From positions 1-33,428 of the forward strand of contig JAITPB010000046.1 of the NCBI GenBank assembly GCA_031289625.1: 33,428 nucleotides of DNA, in the 5' to 3' direction. This DNA is from Clostridiales bacterium. GTDB taxonomy: Bacteria; Bacillota; Clostridia; Lachnospirales; WQUN01. Shown here one piece after another: positions 1 to 8,540 of this stretch (position 1 is the first letter of the stretch; every line of letters begins with the position of its first letter). Under the pieces are notes generated by a model, which made no database searches, had not been told where the DNA came from, and saw only the letters and a list, made by a program, of their open reading frames with translations. Both the position numbers and the translations under genes were made by a program.

Positions 1-381
1 AAGGCAGACGCGGCAAAACAACGCGCGTTTTTTGACACAGTGCTGCAGCCTCTGATGGAGCAGGCGAAGAGTGATAAAATCGTGCTGTTGTTCATGGATG
101 CTTCCCATTTTGTTATGGGTTGCGACTTTCTTGGTTATGTTTACGGTGTGACACGTCGTTTTATAAAGACATATTCAGGCCGTATGCGCTGCAATGTCCT
201 TGGCGCATTAAATTTTGTTTCGAAAAAATTGACTACTGTTACAAATGATACATATATCACAGCTGCACAGGTTTGTGATCTTCTTACAAAAATTTCCTCG
301 GAGTATGCCGGACAGACAATCCATCTGGTGCTGGATAACGCTCGGTATCAGAAATGCAAGAATGTTACGGATATGTTTTAA
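1..381 (+). pseudogene. IS630-family transposase remnant, truncated at both visible ends
   Basis: The frame is open from base 1, so the 5' part lies outside the window and 126 residues are visible. The fragment reads like the DDE catalytic core of IS630-type transposases. It has the first catalytic Asp in LFMDASHF, the typical GRMRCNVLGALN stretch and the second Asp in VLDNARYQKC. In the family, roughly 60 more residues follow, including the third acidic residue and a PPYSPxLNxIE motif. Here the frame stops after NVTDMF, so the catalytic Glu is missing and the element should be inactive. A strong hairpin begins at the base after the stop codon. No terminal inverted repeat can be assigned from this side. 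Confidence 0.85.
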
Positions 382-420
382 ATGCAAAAGCCCGGCGCAA
401 ACTGCGCTGGGCTTTTGCAT
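382..420. terminator. Hairpin terminator between convergent genes
   Basis: Two 18-base arms (382-399 and 403-420) pair with a single G-T wobble around the three-base loop AAC. The hairpin lies directly after the transposase remnant stop and four bases beyond the stop of the minus-strand DUF4491 gene. It could serve both strands. The flanking T-runs are short. Confidence 0.7.
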
Positions 421-424
421 AAGC

Positions 425-724
425 TTAATTTTGATTTTTTGCCGCGTTCTTAGGGTTGGCGGGAAACCAGCCTTTTTGCACTCTCTCCTCCTGCTCGAAA
501 ACTTCATGAATGCTCCACAGCAAAGAGAATCCCGCCACGGCTAAAACCGCGCCCAGTACAGTCGTATGGCAGAACAAGGAAGCTCCGGCACAAATCAAAC
601 CGGCCAATAAAAATAATGGCCATACCTTTGTGCCCATATGGAAATGGGCTTTGATGATGATAGGATGCAAAGCCCCTATAATCAAAAACGTCATGACGCC
701 AATCAATATTCCATCGAAATTCAT
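425..724 (-). CDS. DUF4491 family small membrane protein
   Basis: This 99-residue protein matches the DUF4491 family from memory, in the N-terminal MNFDGILIGVMTFLIIGALHP, the central FSLLWSIHEVFEQEERV and the C-terminal KGWFPANPK. It has about three hydrophobic segments (roughly residues 5-22, 34-50 and 55-72) and a short hydrophilic tail. Its molecular function is unknown. It lies 38 bp downstream of the large activase-like gene on the same strand and is probably its operon partner. A GTGAG sequence about seven bases before the ATG is a modest ribosome binding site. The shared hairpin at 382-420 is the likely terminator. Confidence 0.85.
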   Translation of the reverse strand: MNFDGILIGVMTFLIIGALHPIIIKAHFHMGTKVWPLFLLAGLICAGASLFCHTTVLGAVLAVAGFSLLWSIHEVFEQEERVQKGWFPANPKNAAKNQN

Positions 725-762
725 TATGATCTCACTTTCATTCTAAGACGCTGATCAGTGGC

Positions 763-3700
763 TTAATACTGCAGCGCCTCTTTAGTTGCCGCGTTTTTGA
801 GACGCGTTTTACCGGCCTGGTTTTCGTGCTGCTCCCGATCCTGGTATGAGTCGTCCAAGCTCATGTTTCGCTTGGCTGTAGAGAGCATGAGTTTGATCCG
901 GTTGAGCTGGTTGACTTCGCTCGCGCCAGGGTCGTAGTCCACCGCCACGATATTCGAAAGGGGATAGCGTCTGCGCAGTTCTTTGATGATGCCTTTGCCT
1001 GTCACATGGTTGGGCAGGCACGCGAACGGCTGCATACATACAATGTTGCTGCTGCCGGAGCGGATCAGTTCGACCATCTCCGCGGTCAGAAACCAGCCTT
1101 CCCCTGTTTGATTGCCCAAAGAAACGATCGGCTCCGCCAGCTCGCCCAATTCTTTGACATGCACGGGCGGCTCAAACCGCTTGCTGTTTTGCAGCGCCGC
1201 GCGCATGGGCCGCCGATAAAGCTCAATGCCCCAGATGGCGCTGTTGCAGATGGCGCGTTTTAAAGCCTTGCCGCCCAAATATTTTTCCTGATAGTTGGCG
1301 TTGAAAAAGCTGTAGAGAAGAAAATCCGTCAAATCCGGGACGACCGCCTCTGCACCCTCATTTTCCAAAAGACTGACAATGCCGTTGTTCGCCGTCGGAT
1401 GAAATTTCACTAGGATTTCGCCCACCACGCCCACGCGGGGCTTTTGGACGTCCAGCAATTCCAGCTCGTCAAATTCTTTTACGATACCTGTTATGTTTCG
1501 TTTAAACGATCGGGCATCGCCCTTATGTACCGCTTGCTTGCAAACCTCGTTCCATTTCTCGTACAGGGCGTTGGCCGCGCCCGGTGTTTTTTCGTAGGGC
1601 CGTACTTTATAAAGCACCCGCATGAGCAGATCCCCATAGAGCAGCGATTGTATCGCGCGGCTGATCAAAGAGGGCGTGTATTTCATGCCGGGATTTTTTT
1701 CCAAACCGGACGCGTTGATGGAAATAACCGGTATGTGTTCCATGCCCGCCTTGCGCAGCGCCTTGCGGATAAAACCGATATAGTTGCTGGCGCGGCAGCC
1801 GCCGCCGGTCTGCGTAATAAGGACGGAAACATGATCCAGATCGTATTTGCCGGAGCGCAGGGCGTTCAACACTTGGCCGACTACGATGAGCGCCGGATAG
1901 CACGCGTCGTTGTTGACATATTTTAAGCCTGTATCTACACAGTCTTTATCCAAACCCGGCATGACTTCCAAATGATATCCGCAGGAAATAAACGCTTCTT
2001 TTAAAATATCAAAATGTATGGGCGACATCTGCGGACAAAGCAGTGTGTGCGTCTTGCGCATCGCCTCCGTAAAAATTTTCCGTGCGGGCCGTTTGACCAG
2101 AGGTAATTGCGGAGGCGACTGCTGACATGATTGCCTCCGGTTCCGCCGTTCTTCCAGCGCGGCGAACAGCGAGCGTATGCGAATACGCGCGGAACCCAGG
2201 TTGTTGACCTCGTCGATTTTCAGCAGCGTGTGGATCTTGCCGCCGCCATCCAGAATTTCATGCACCTCGTCGGCTGTGACGGCGTCCAATCCGCAGCCAA
2301 AACTGTTGAGCTGCACCAATTCCAGGTTTTCTTTCACGCGGACAAAGCTGGCCGCTGCGTACAGCCGCGAATGATACGCCCACTGATCCCGGACGTCTAG
2401 CGGCCTGTCTACCTGCCCCAAATGCGCCACGCTGTCTTCCGTGAGAACCGCCACGCCATAGCCCGTGATCATCTCTGGGATGCCGTGATGGATCTCTGGA
2501 TCCACATGATAAGGCCGGCCGGCCAGCACCACGCCGGTCAAATGATTTTGATCCAGGTAGGCCAGCGTTTCTTCCCCTTTGCGCCGTATATCCATCCGGT
2601 AACGCCCCTGTTCCGCCCAAGCCCTGGCTGCCGCCTTCGCCACTTCCCCGGCGGGTATCCCGTTAAATTCCGCGATCAGACGTTTGGTCAGCGCGGGTAA
2701 ATCGTTCAGATTCAAAAACGGATTGCGGAAGTCAATGTTTTGTTCCCGCAGATCTTCCACGTTGTTTTTGATGTTTTCCGGATAAGACGTTACGATAGGA
2801 CAGTTAAAATGATGATCCGCGGCGGCGATCTCCTTGCGCTCGTAAGCCACGCTGGGATAAAAAATAAACTTGACGCCCTGGCCAAGCAAATCCATAATAT
2901 GCCCGTGCGCCAATTTGGCGGGATAACAGGCGGATTCGCTCGGGATGGATTCAATGCCCTTTTCATACACAGCGCGGGAAGATGCGGACGACAGCACCAC
3001 CCGATAGCCCAACTCTGTAAAAAAAGTAAACCACAGCGGATAATTTTCATACATATTCAGCACGCGCGGTATGCCGACTTCGCCCCGACTGGCTTTTTCC
3101 CGCGCAAGCGGCTCATACGCGAAAACCCGGCGGAGTTTATAATCAAATAAATTCGGAAGCCCGGCATTTTGTTTTTCTTTGCCCAAGCCGCGCTCACAGC
3201 GGTTGCCGCTGATGAACCGGCGCCCCACAGACTCTTGTCCGGTGGACTCTCCCTTGGAAAGACCGCCGGAAAACCGGCTGATGGTGAGCAGACACTGATT
3301 GGCGCAGGCTTTACAGCGCGAGAGCGTGGATTTGATTTCCAGCGCGTCCAATTCTGCGGCGGTCAGCAGCGTCGTCTCATCTCCTTCGCGATATTTCTCC
3401 TTGGCGAGGATCGCCGCGCCGAACGCGCCCATAATGCCCGCGATGTCCGGACGGACGGCCTCCCGCTCACTCACGAGCTCAAAAGCGCGCAGCACCGCTT
3501 CATTATAAAACGTGCCGCCCTGCACCACAATGTTTTTCCCGAGCTGCGCGGGATCGGTAATTTTAATTACTTTGAGCAGCGCGTTTTTAATGACCGAATA
3601 GGCCAGCCCGGCGGAAATATCCGCCACGTCCGCGCCTTCTTTCTGCGCTTGCTTCACACGTGAATTCATAAACACAGTACAGCGGGAACCTAAGTCGATG

Positions 3701-5121
3701 GGGTTTTCAGCGGAAAGCGCGACGCGCGCGAAATCCGCCACAGGCAGGTTCAGAGACCGGGCGAACGTCTCGATAAAAGAGCCGCAGCCGGCGGAACAGG
3801 CTTCGTTGAGTAAAACAGAATCGATAACGCCGTCTTTGATCCGCAGACATTTCATGTCCTGCCCGCCGATGTCCAGAATAAAATCCACAGCCGGATTAAA
3901 AAAAGCCGCCGCTTTGTAATGCGCCACTGTCTCGATCTCGCCGAGATCCACCCGAAGCGCGGCTTGCACCAGGCCTTCTCCATACCCGGTCACGCACGCG
4001 TTTTTGATCCGCACGTTTTCGGGCAGCATCCGGTAGATCTCGCGCAGGGATTGCACGATTATCTTCAGCGGCGCGCCTTCGTTGCCCGCATAAAACGAAT
4101 AGAGCAGCTCTCCCGTTTCGCTGACCAGCGCCAGTTTGGTAGTGGTGGAACCCGCGTCAATGCCCAAAAAGGCGTTCCCTTCGTACGTGCGCAGATCGCG
4201 GCGCGCGACATGATGGCTACTGTGCCGCGCCTGAAACGCGGCGTACTCTGCTTTTTCCGGAAACAAAGGCGCCAGGCGGCTGATTTCAAATGGCAGTTGT
4301 TTTTTACTTTGCAAGTTATGTAATAATTCGTCTAGGGCAATCTGTTTCAGCGGATCCGAATTCAGCGCGCCGCCCAGTGCCGCGAACAAATGCGCCGTTT
4401 TGGGCATGATGATTGCGTCCCCACTCAGTTTCAGCACGTCAATGAATCGGTTGCGCAGCTCTGGCAGAAAATGGAGCGGCCCGCCCAGAAAAGCCACGCG
4501 CCCCCGGATGGGTTTGCCACAGGCCAGGCCGCTGATCGTCTGGCTTACGATGGCCTGGAAAATCGAAGCCGCCAGATCCGGTTTTGCGGCGCCTTCGTTC
4601 ATCAAAGGCTGGATGTCGCTCTTGGCAAATACGCCGCAGCGGGCCGCAATGGGATAAATCGTCTTATAGGATCGGGCTAGATCGTTCAGGCCCAATGCGT
4701 CTGTTTGCAAAAGCGACGCCATTTGATCAATGAAAGAGCCGGTTCCCCCCGCGCAGATTCCGTTCATGCGTTGTTCCAGGCCGCCGGCAAAATAAAGGAT
4801 CTTCGCGTCCTCGCCGCCGATTTCAATGGCCACGTCGGCGTCCGGCGCGAAAATTTCGATAGAACGGGCGACCGCCACCACTTCCTGGATAAAATCCACG
4901 CCAACCCAATCGGCCAGCGACAGCCCTCCGGAACCGGTGATCATAGCCGCCAAAGAAATATCCCCCAGCTGCTCTTTCATCGCGGAAATCATATCAAAAA
5001 GCGTTTCCTGTATATTTGAAAAATGTCTTTTGTATTGTTGAAATAAAATTTTGTTGTTGTCGTCAATCACAACGGCCTTTATCGTGGTGGAACCGATGTC
5101 AATGCCCATCCGATGGCTCAT
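763..5121 (-). CDS. 2-hydroxyacyl-CoA dehydratase activase-related protein (two ASKHA domains, DUF2229, C-terminal HgdB-like part)
   Basis: This 1452-residue protein belongs to the long form of the BadF/BadG/BcrA/BcrD ATPase family. The first ASKHA ATPase domain starts at residue 6 (GIDIGSTTIKAVVID) and has GGEDAKIL and the cluster-type cysteine motif CAGGTGSF near residue 123. The second starts near residue 319 (GIDAGSTTTKLALVS) with GGQDMKCL and CSAGCGSF near residue 442. A DUF2229-like region begins near residue 680 and a cysteine-containing HgdB-like part fills residues about 930-1400. In short activases, two such cysteines in a dimer hold a [4Fe-4S] cluster that passes an electron to the dehydratase using ATP. 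Here both halves lie in one chain. No dehydratase subunits are in the window, so the substrate is unknown. The ATG is preceded by GGGGGAGG at good spacing. Confidence 0.9.
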   Translation of the reverse strand: MSHRMGIDIGSTTIKAVVIDDNNKILFQQYKRHFSNIQETLFDMISAMKEQLGDISLAAMITGSGGLSLADWVGVDFIQEVVAVARSIEIFAPDADVAIEIGGEDAKILYFAGGLEQRMNGICAGGTGSFIDQMASLLQTDALGLNDLARSYKTIYPIAARCGVFAKSDIQPLMNEGAAKPDLAASIFQAIVSQTISGLACGKPIRGRVAFLGGPLHFLPELRNRFIDVLKLSGDAIIMPKTAHLFAALGGALNSDPLKQIALDELLHNLQSKKQLPFEISRLAPLFPEKAEYAAFQARHSSHHVARRDLRTYEGNAFLGIDAGSTTTKLALVSETGELLYSFYAGNEGAPLKIIVQSLREIYRMLPENVRIKNACVTGYGEGLVQAALRVDLGEIETVAHYKAAAFFNPAVDFILDIGGQDMKCLRIKDGVIDSVLLNEACSAGCGSFIETFARSLNLPVADFARVALSAENPIDLGSRCTVFMNSRVKQAQKEGADVADISAGLAYSVIKNALLKVIKITDPAQLGKNIVVQGGTFYNEAVLRAFELVSEREAVRPDIAGIMGAFGAAILAKEKYREGDETTLLTAAELDALEIKSTLSRCKACANQCLLTISRFSGGLSKGESTGQESVGRRFISGNRCERGLGKEKQNAGLPNLFDYKLRRVFAYEPLAREKASRGEVGIPRVLNMYENYPLWFTFFTELGYRVVLSSASSRAVYEKGIESIPSESACYPAKLAHGHIMDLLGQGVKFIFYPSVAYERKEIAAADHHFNCPIVTSYPENIKNNVEDLREQNIDFRNPFLNLNDLPALTKRLIAEFNGIPAGEVAKAAARAWAEQGRYRMDIRRKGEETLAYLDQNHLTGVVLAGRPYHVDPEIHHGIPEMITGYGVAVLTEDSVAHLGQVDRPLDVRDQWAYHSRLYAAASFVRVKENLELVQLNSFGCGLDAVTADEVHEILDGGGKIHTLLKIDEVNNLGSARIRIRSLFAALEERRNRRQSCQQSPPQLPLVKRPARKIFTEAMRKTHTLLCPQMSPIHFDILKEAFISCGYHLEVMPGLDKDCVDTGLKYVNNDACYPALIVVGQVLNALRSGKYDLDHVSVLITQTGGGCRASNYIGFIRKALRKAGMEHIPVISINASGLEKNPGMKYTPSLISRAIQSLLYGDLLMRVLYKVRPYEKTPGAANALYEKWNEVCKQAVHKGDARSFKRNITGIVKEFDELELLDVQKPRVGVVGEILVKFHPTANNGIVSLLENEGAEAVVPDLTDFLLYSFFNANYQEKYLGGKALKRAICNSAIWGIELYRRPMRAALQNSKRFEPPVHVKELGELAEPIVSLGNQTGEGWFLTAEMVELIRSGSSNIVCMQPFACLPNHVTGKGIIKELRRRYPLSNIVAVDYDPGASEVNQLNRIKLMLSTAKRNMSLDDSYQDREQHENQAGKTRLKNAATKEALQY

Positions 5122-5155
5122 CTAAAACCCTCCCCCTAGATTCTCGTCAAGTCTT

Positions 5156-5184
5156 ATTATAGTCGGCGCCTAAATAAAAAGCAA
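5156..5184 (-). promoter_or_regulatory. Sigma-A-type promoter for the activase operon
   Basis: On the minus strand, TTGCTT (5184-5179) and a perfect TATAAT (5161-5156) are separated by 17 bases. The -10 lies about 35 bases before the activase ATG. The -35 matches the consensus at only three of six positions. Confidence 0.55.
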
Positions 5185-5211
5185 TGGAAGGTTTCGACAA
5201 AATACGCATCC

Positions 5212-5240
5212 TTGCGGTTATCAGCCAAATGTGTTATCTT
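5212..5240 (+). promoter_or_regulatory. Possible promoter of trpS
   Basis: TTGCGG (5212-5217) and TATCTT (5235-5240) are spaced by 17 bases, about 55 bases before the preferred trpS ATG. I searched 5122-5293 by eye for the conserved T-box core TGGNACCGCG, common ahead of aminoacyl-tRNA synthetase genes in Bacillota, and did not find it. Confidence 0.4.
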
Positions 5241-5293
5241 GATATTTATTTTGGGCCTTTATTTTGATTCATGAAAGAAGCGGAGTGAACGTC

Positions 5294-6307
5294 ATGTTAT
5301 TGGCTGAAAAAACGGCTGAAAAAAAAATCATTTTCAGCGGGATGCAGCCCACGGGTATTCCTTCTCTCGGCAACTATCTGGGCGCGCTGAAAAATTGGGT
5401 GAGCCTGCAGGATGAATACCGCTGCATTTACTGCGTCGTGGATATGCACGCCCTGACCATCCGCCAGGATCCGGCGGCGCTGCGCGCGAAGGCGCGCGAA
5501 CTGCTGGCGTTATGCCTCGCGATGGGCATTGATCCGGAAAAAAGTTTGCTTTATTTTCAATCCCATGTGCCTGGGCACGCTGAATTGGCGTGGATTTTAA
5601 ACTGCTTTACCTATATGGGCGAGTTAAACCGCATGACGCAGTATAAGGATAAGTCGCTCAAGCACGCCGACAACGTGAACGCCGGTTTATTTACTTACCC
5701 TGTGCTGATGGCCGCCGATATTTTGCTGTACGGCGCTGATCTCGTGCCCATCGGGGATGATCAGCGTCAGCATTTGGAGCTCTGCCGCGATATCGCCATC
5801 CGGTTTAATCACATGTACGGCGATGTCTTTCCCGTGCCCGAAGCTTACTATGGCAAAGTCGGCGCGCGGATTATGAGCCTGCAGGAGCCGGAGAAAAAAA
5901 TGTCCAAGTCAGAATCGGAAAACCCGAATAACGTCGTCTATCTTTTGGACAGACCGGACACCGTCCTGAGCAAATTCAAAAAAGCGGTGACGGATTCCGG
6001 CAGCGAAGTGCGTTTCGATCCGGATAAGCCGGGGATATCCAATCTGCTGACCATCTACGCGGCTGTTACGGGTGCGGACGCCGCCCAGGCGGAGCGGGAA
6101 TTTGCAGGATCAGGCTATAGCGATTTTAAGCGCAGGGTTGGCGAAGCGGTTGTGGAATCGCTGCGCCCCATACAAACGCGTTTCGACGCATTGATCCGGG
6201 ACAAAGAAGCTCTCGACGGCCTGATCAAAACACATGCGGAGCGGGCCAACGCGCTGGCCGGGAGAATGCTGCGCAAAGTAAAGAAAAAGATCGGATATCC
6301 AATATGA
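5294..6307 (+). CDS. trpS: Tryptophan--tRNA ligase
   Basis: This class I synthetase charges tRNA-Trp with tryptophan in the cytoplasm. The HIGH-like motif is PTGIPSLGN (residues 19-27) and the KMSKS loop is intact near residues 202-206. Typical TrpRS stretches such as VDMHALTIRQDP, YPVLMAADILLYGADLVPIGDDQ and NRMTQYKDKS are present (the second split by me only for recognition). The preferred ATG at 5294 gives 337 residues, normal for bacterial TrpRS, and has GGAG eight bases upstream. In-frame TTG at 5264 and GTG at 5285 would add an unconserved N-terminus. The gene is divergent from the activase operon. Confidence 0.97.
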   Translation: MLLAEKTAEKKIIFSGMQPTGIPSLGNYLGALKNWVSLQDEYRCIYCVVDMHALTIRQDPAALRAKARELLALCLAMGIDPEKSLLYFQSHVPGHAELAWILNCFTYMGELNRMTQYKDKSLKHADNVNAGLFTYPVLMAADILLYGADLVPIGDDQRQHLELCRDIAIRFNHMYGDVFPVPEAYYGKVGARIMSLQEPEKKMSKSESENPNNVVYLLDRPDTVLSKFKKAVTDSGSEVRFDPDKPGISNLLTIYAAVTGADAAQAEREFAGSGYSDFKRRVGEAVVESLRPIQTRFDALIRDKEALDGLIKTHAERANALAGRMLRKVKKKIGYPI

Positions 6308-6321
6308 TTTTTTTTGTTTTA

Positions 6322-6348
6322 TACGAAAGATTTTCGTTCGCGCGTATA
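6322..6348 (+). repeat. Dispersed inverted-repeat motif, copy 1
   Basis: This 27-base segment holds the arms ACGAAA and TTTCGT around a short spacer, followed by TCGCGCGTATA. A nearly identical copy with one extra base and two or three substitutions lies at 31281-31308, upstream of the ABC transporter gene. Here it sits between trpS and queT, about 20 bases before the queT ATG. It may be an operator, an RNA hairpin or a small dispersed repeat. Confidence 0.6.
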
Positions 6349-6367
6349 TTTTTGAGGGGGATGGCTT

Positions 6368-6856
6368 ATGAAAAGAGACCGCATGATAAGGCGATTGATT
6401 GTCACAGCGCTGACAGCAGCCGTATACACGGCGCTGACGCTGGCGTTCGCTCCAATCAGTTTTGGCAGTATACAGTTTCGCGTTGCGGAAATACTGAATT
6501 TAATGGCGTATATGGATCCGCTGTACGGCGCGGGCGTCGTGCTGGGATGTTTTCTCTCGAATTGTTTTTCTCAGCTGGGCCCGATCGATATGGTGATCGG
6601 AACGCTGGGAACCGCTTTAGCCGTGTGGGCGATCACCCGGACGAAGAACCTGTTTATCGCCTCGCTGTGGCCGATGTTTGCGAATACGCTGGTGGCTTTT
6701 GAACTGACCTATATAGAACACACGCCGCTCTGGTTTAACATCGTGTCGATATGGATCGGGGAATTTGTGGTCGTGACCTGCGCCGGTTACCCGTTGTTCC
6801 GGACATTGCTGCAAAACAAAAAATTATTGTCCCTCCTTCAAACAGAGAGGCAATAA
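6368..6856 (+). CDS. queT: QueT family transporter, probable queuosine-precursor uptake
   Basis: This 162-residue hydrophobic protein has five or six predicted membrane helices and matches QueT (formerly DUF988). The tell-tale segments are APISFGSIQFRVAEILNLM, VVLGCFLSNCFSQLGPIDMV and the adjacent IGTLGTALAVW. QueT proteins are substrate-binding S components of ECF transporters linked to queuosine salvage (preQ0/preQ1-type precursors). The energising ATPases are not nearby, as expected for a shared module. The start at 6368 has GAGGGGG seven bases upstream. An ATG at 6361 abuts that site and is out of frame. The leader is only 60 bases and I see no preQ1 riboswitch in it. The substrate is inferred from family membership. 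Confidence 0.85.
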   Translation: MKRDRMIRRLIVTALTAAVYTALTLAFAPISFGSIQFRVAEILNLMAYMDPLYGAGVVLGCFLSNCFSQLGPIDMVIGTLGTALAVWAITRTKNLFIASLWPMFANTLVAFELTYIEHTPLWFNIVSIWIGEFVVVTCAGYPLFRTLLQNKKLLSLLQTERQ

Positions 6857-6873
6857 AAGGAGTGAATCCAAAA

Positions 6874-7281
6874 ATGGAAGTCATCAACTGTCCCCAGTGC
6901 GGCAAGGTATTTACCAAAATTAAAAATCCTCTGTGTCCCGCCTGTGAAAAAAAAGAAGAAGCTATGTTTCACAGGCTAAAAGATTTCATTGACGAAAATC
7001 CATCCTGCCATTTAAAAGAACTGGCCGAAACGACGCAAGTCAGCCCAAAACTCATCCTGCGTTTCATCCGCGAAGGGCGTCTGGAGATCTCCCGGGGCAT
7101 GCAAGGCGAAATACGCTGTGAACGCTGCAACAAGCCCATCACGCGCGGCCGGTACTGCGACAAATGCCGGCTGGACATTAAGCAGTGTGTGGATGAACTG
7201 TTCCCAGACAGAGACAGCCCCCAAAAATCCGGCGGCGCCAAAATGCATATCACGGGCCATAAAAAGATGCAGCGCGGCTGA
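6874..7281 (+). CDS. Small zinc-ribbon/helix-turn-helix protein, YvyF (TIGR03826)-like
   Basis: This 135-residue protein has an N-terminal zinc ribbon (CPQC and CPAC, residues about 6-28), a central winged-helix-like segment (HLKELAETTQVSPKLILRFI) and a second ribbon (CERC and CDKC). That layout matches the flagellar-operon protein YvyF/TIGR03826. No flagellar gene is in the window, so a flagellar role is not supported here. A DNA- or RNA-binding regulator is possible. The ATG at 6874 has AAGGAG eleven bases upstream. A GTG at 6862 overlaps that site and is less likely. The gene starts 17 bases after queT and is probably co-transcribed with it. Confidence 0.7.
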   Translation: MEVINCPQCGKVFTKIKNPLCPACEKKEEAMFHRLKDFIDENPSCHLKELAETTQVSPKLILRFIREGRLEISRGMQGEIRCERCNKPITRGRYCDKCRLDIKQCVDELFPDRDSPQKSGGAKMHITGHKKMQRG

Positions 7282-7355
7282 CAGCGCACCACCCCAAATG
7301 TACTTTTTTTATTTTACCGGACATATACTTAGCAAAAAGAACGGGTGTATGCCGG

Positions 7356-8342
7356 ATGAAATGGAAAACTTTTATTTTGTGGGCCGCGCTGGCCATTCTC
7401 ATCGCCGCTTTCGGGCTAACATATTATTATACGTCGCACGTCGCGCGGTTCAGCGAGCGGACGCTCAACTCTTTCATGAATGGCGGCTCGCGGGGCCGCC
7501 AGGATATTTTTACCTCCGTCCTGCTCGTCAGCGGCAAATGGCGCGCGTGGGGGAAGCCCAGCCAATATTCTCTGGATGTCAGGCTGGAAAGGCTGAAAGG
7601 AAAACAAAAAGACGCGCTGGTGATTCTCAAAGCCGGCGCCGGCCAAAGCCTCATCGCCTATTACGAAAAGCGGAACGGATATTATCAATACCGCTGTCTG
7701 ATCGATTCGTTTACGGACTTGCTGGACGTGCAAGTGATCCCATTGGCGGAACAAAACAGCGGCCTCATTCTCGTACGGGATCATAAAGGGCCGATGCCGG
7801 AGACGCGCGAAGAAAGCGTATTCATTTGCGCCTACGCTTGGGAAGACGGCAGATTCACACGGACCTTGAACTTGCGGGAAAGCTATCAAGCCTATTACAA
7901 TGAGCTGTGGGATCAGAACAAACCGGCTGGAAAATGCCATTGGATCCATGTGGCGGAGCGCGCGGACATTCTGTGGGAAAACGCCAACAACCCGGTGATT
8001 CATGTCTTGACGCGCCAAACTTACGCGCTCAGCCAGAGCGTCAGCCAAGCGCAAATCCCGGCTGGCCAGGATTTTGAACTGGTACGCAGCCGGGACATCT
8101 TGGAGGAATACGTTTGGTCTGGTAAATGGATGCATTTCATTTTGTTTGAGGGAACTGACACCAAAAACGCGGAGCCAGTGGCTGTCCTGGAAGATTTATC
8201 TGACGGCCCGTTCGGCCTGATCGGCCAGTTCACGCAAGTCAGCCGCAAATACCGTGTGAAATATATAGACGGAACAATCGACATTGTGGATAAAGAACGC
8301 GTCCGGCCTGGAATCCAAATCAAAGGCACGCGGGTGATATAG
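7356..8342 (+). CDS. Membrane-anchored or secreted protein of unknown function
   Basis: I do not recognise this 328-residue protein. Residues about 5-27 form one hydrophobic segment after a basic MKWK start, a signal anchor or uncleaved signal peptide, followed by YYYTSHVARFSERTLNSF. The rest is soluble, rich in aromatic and charged residues and probably beta-rich, with no cysteine motif or nucleotide-binding motif. An extracytoplasmic location is likely. The ribosome binding site is weak. The gene starts 75 bases after the zinc-ribbon gene and ends just before a hairpin terminator. Confidence 0.65.
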   Translation: MKWKTFILWAALAILIAAFGLTYYYTSHVARFSERTLNSFMNGGSRGRQDIFTSVLLVSGKWRAWGKPSQYSLDVRLERLKGKQKDALVILKAGAGQSLIAYYEKRNGYYQYRCLIDSFTDLLDVQVIPLAEQNSGLILVRDHKGPMPETREESVFICAYAWEDGRFTRTLNLRESYQAYYNELWDQNKPAGKCHWIHVAERADILWENANNPVIHVLTRQTYALSQSVSQAQIPAGQDFELVRSRDILEEYVWSGKWMHFILFEGTDTKNAEPVAVLEDLSDGPFGLIGQFTQVSRKYRVKYIDGTIDIVDKERVRPGIQIKGTRVI

Positions 8343-8356
8343 CCTCAAGCGGGGCG

Positions 8357-8383
8357 GCCCGGATCCTCCGGGCGATTTGTTTT
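8357..8383 (+). terminator. Rho-independent-like terminator
   Basis: The seven-base arms GCCCGGA and TCCGGGC (8357-8373) form a perfect stem around the loop TCC, followed by the T-rich GATTTGTTTTG. It lies 15 bases after the stop of the 328-residue gene. Confidence 0.65.
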
Positions 8384-8414
8384 GAAAAATTTTGGAAAAT
8401 TTTAAAAAATTGGG

Positions 8415-8443
8415 GGCGACCGGGCGGTCGCCTCTACTTTTTT
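8415..8443 (+). terminator. Second hairpin with T-run upstream of thiI
   Basis: GGCGACC and GGTCGCC form a perfect seven-base stem (8415-8432) around GGGC, followed by CTCTAC and six Ts. GGCGACC/GGTCGCC-CTAC hairpins resemble short palindromes that I recall as dispersed in many bacterial genomes, so this may be a repeat acting as a terminator. Confidence 0.55.
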
Positions 8444-8451
8444 GCTGTCAG

Positions 8452-8480
8452 TTGAACCCCATCGCGTTTTGGATTATAAT
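8452..8480 (+). promoter_or_regulatory. Strong sigma-A-type promoter for thiI
   Basis: TTGAAC (8452-8457) and a perfect TATAAT (8475-8480) are spaced by 17 bases. The -10 lies 60 bases before the thiI ATG and just after two hairpin terminators. Confidence 0.75.
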
Positions 8481-8540
8481 GGGTTAAACAAAATACAAGG
8501 CGGCTCACAAATATTTAGATTTGATATGAAGGGGTTATTC

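Noticed and set aside
5122..5293. Possible T-box riboswitch ahead of trpS.
   Set aside because: The conserved T-box core is not found and the space between the promoter and the start is too short for the full structure.
6308..6367. Possible preQ1 riboswitch ahead of queT.
   Set aside because: The short leader contains only the dispersed inverted repeat. No preQ1 aptamer pattern could be traced.
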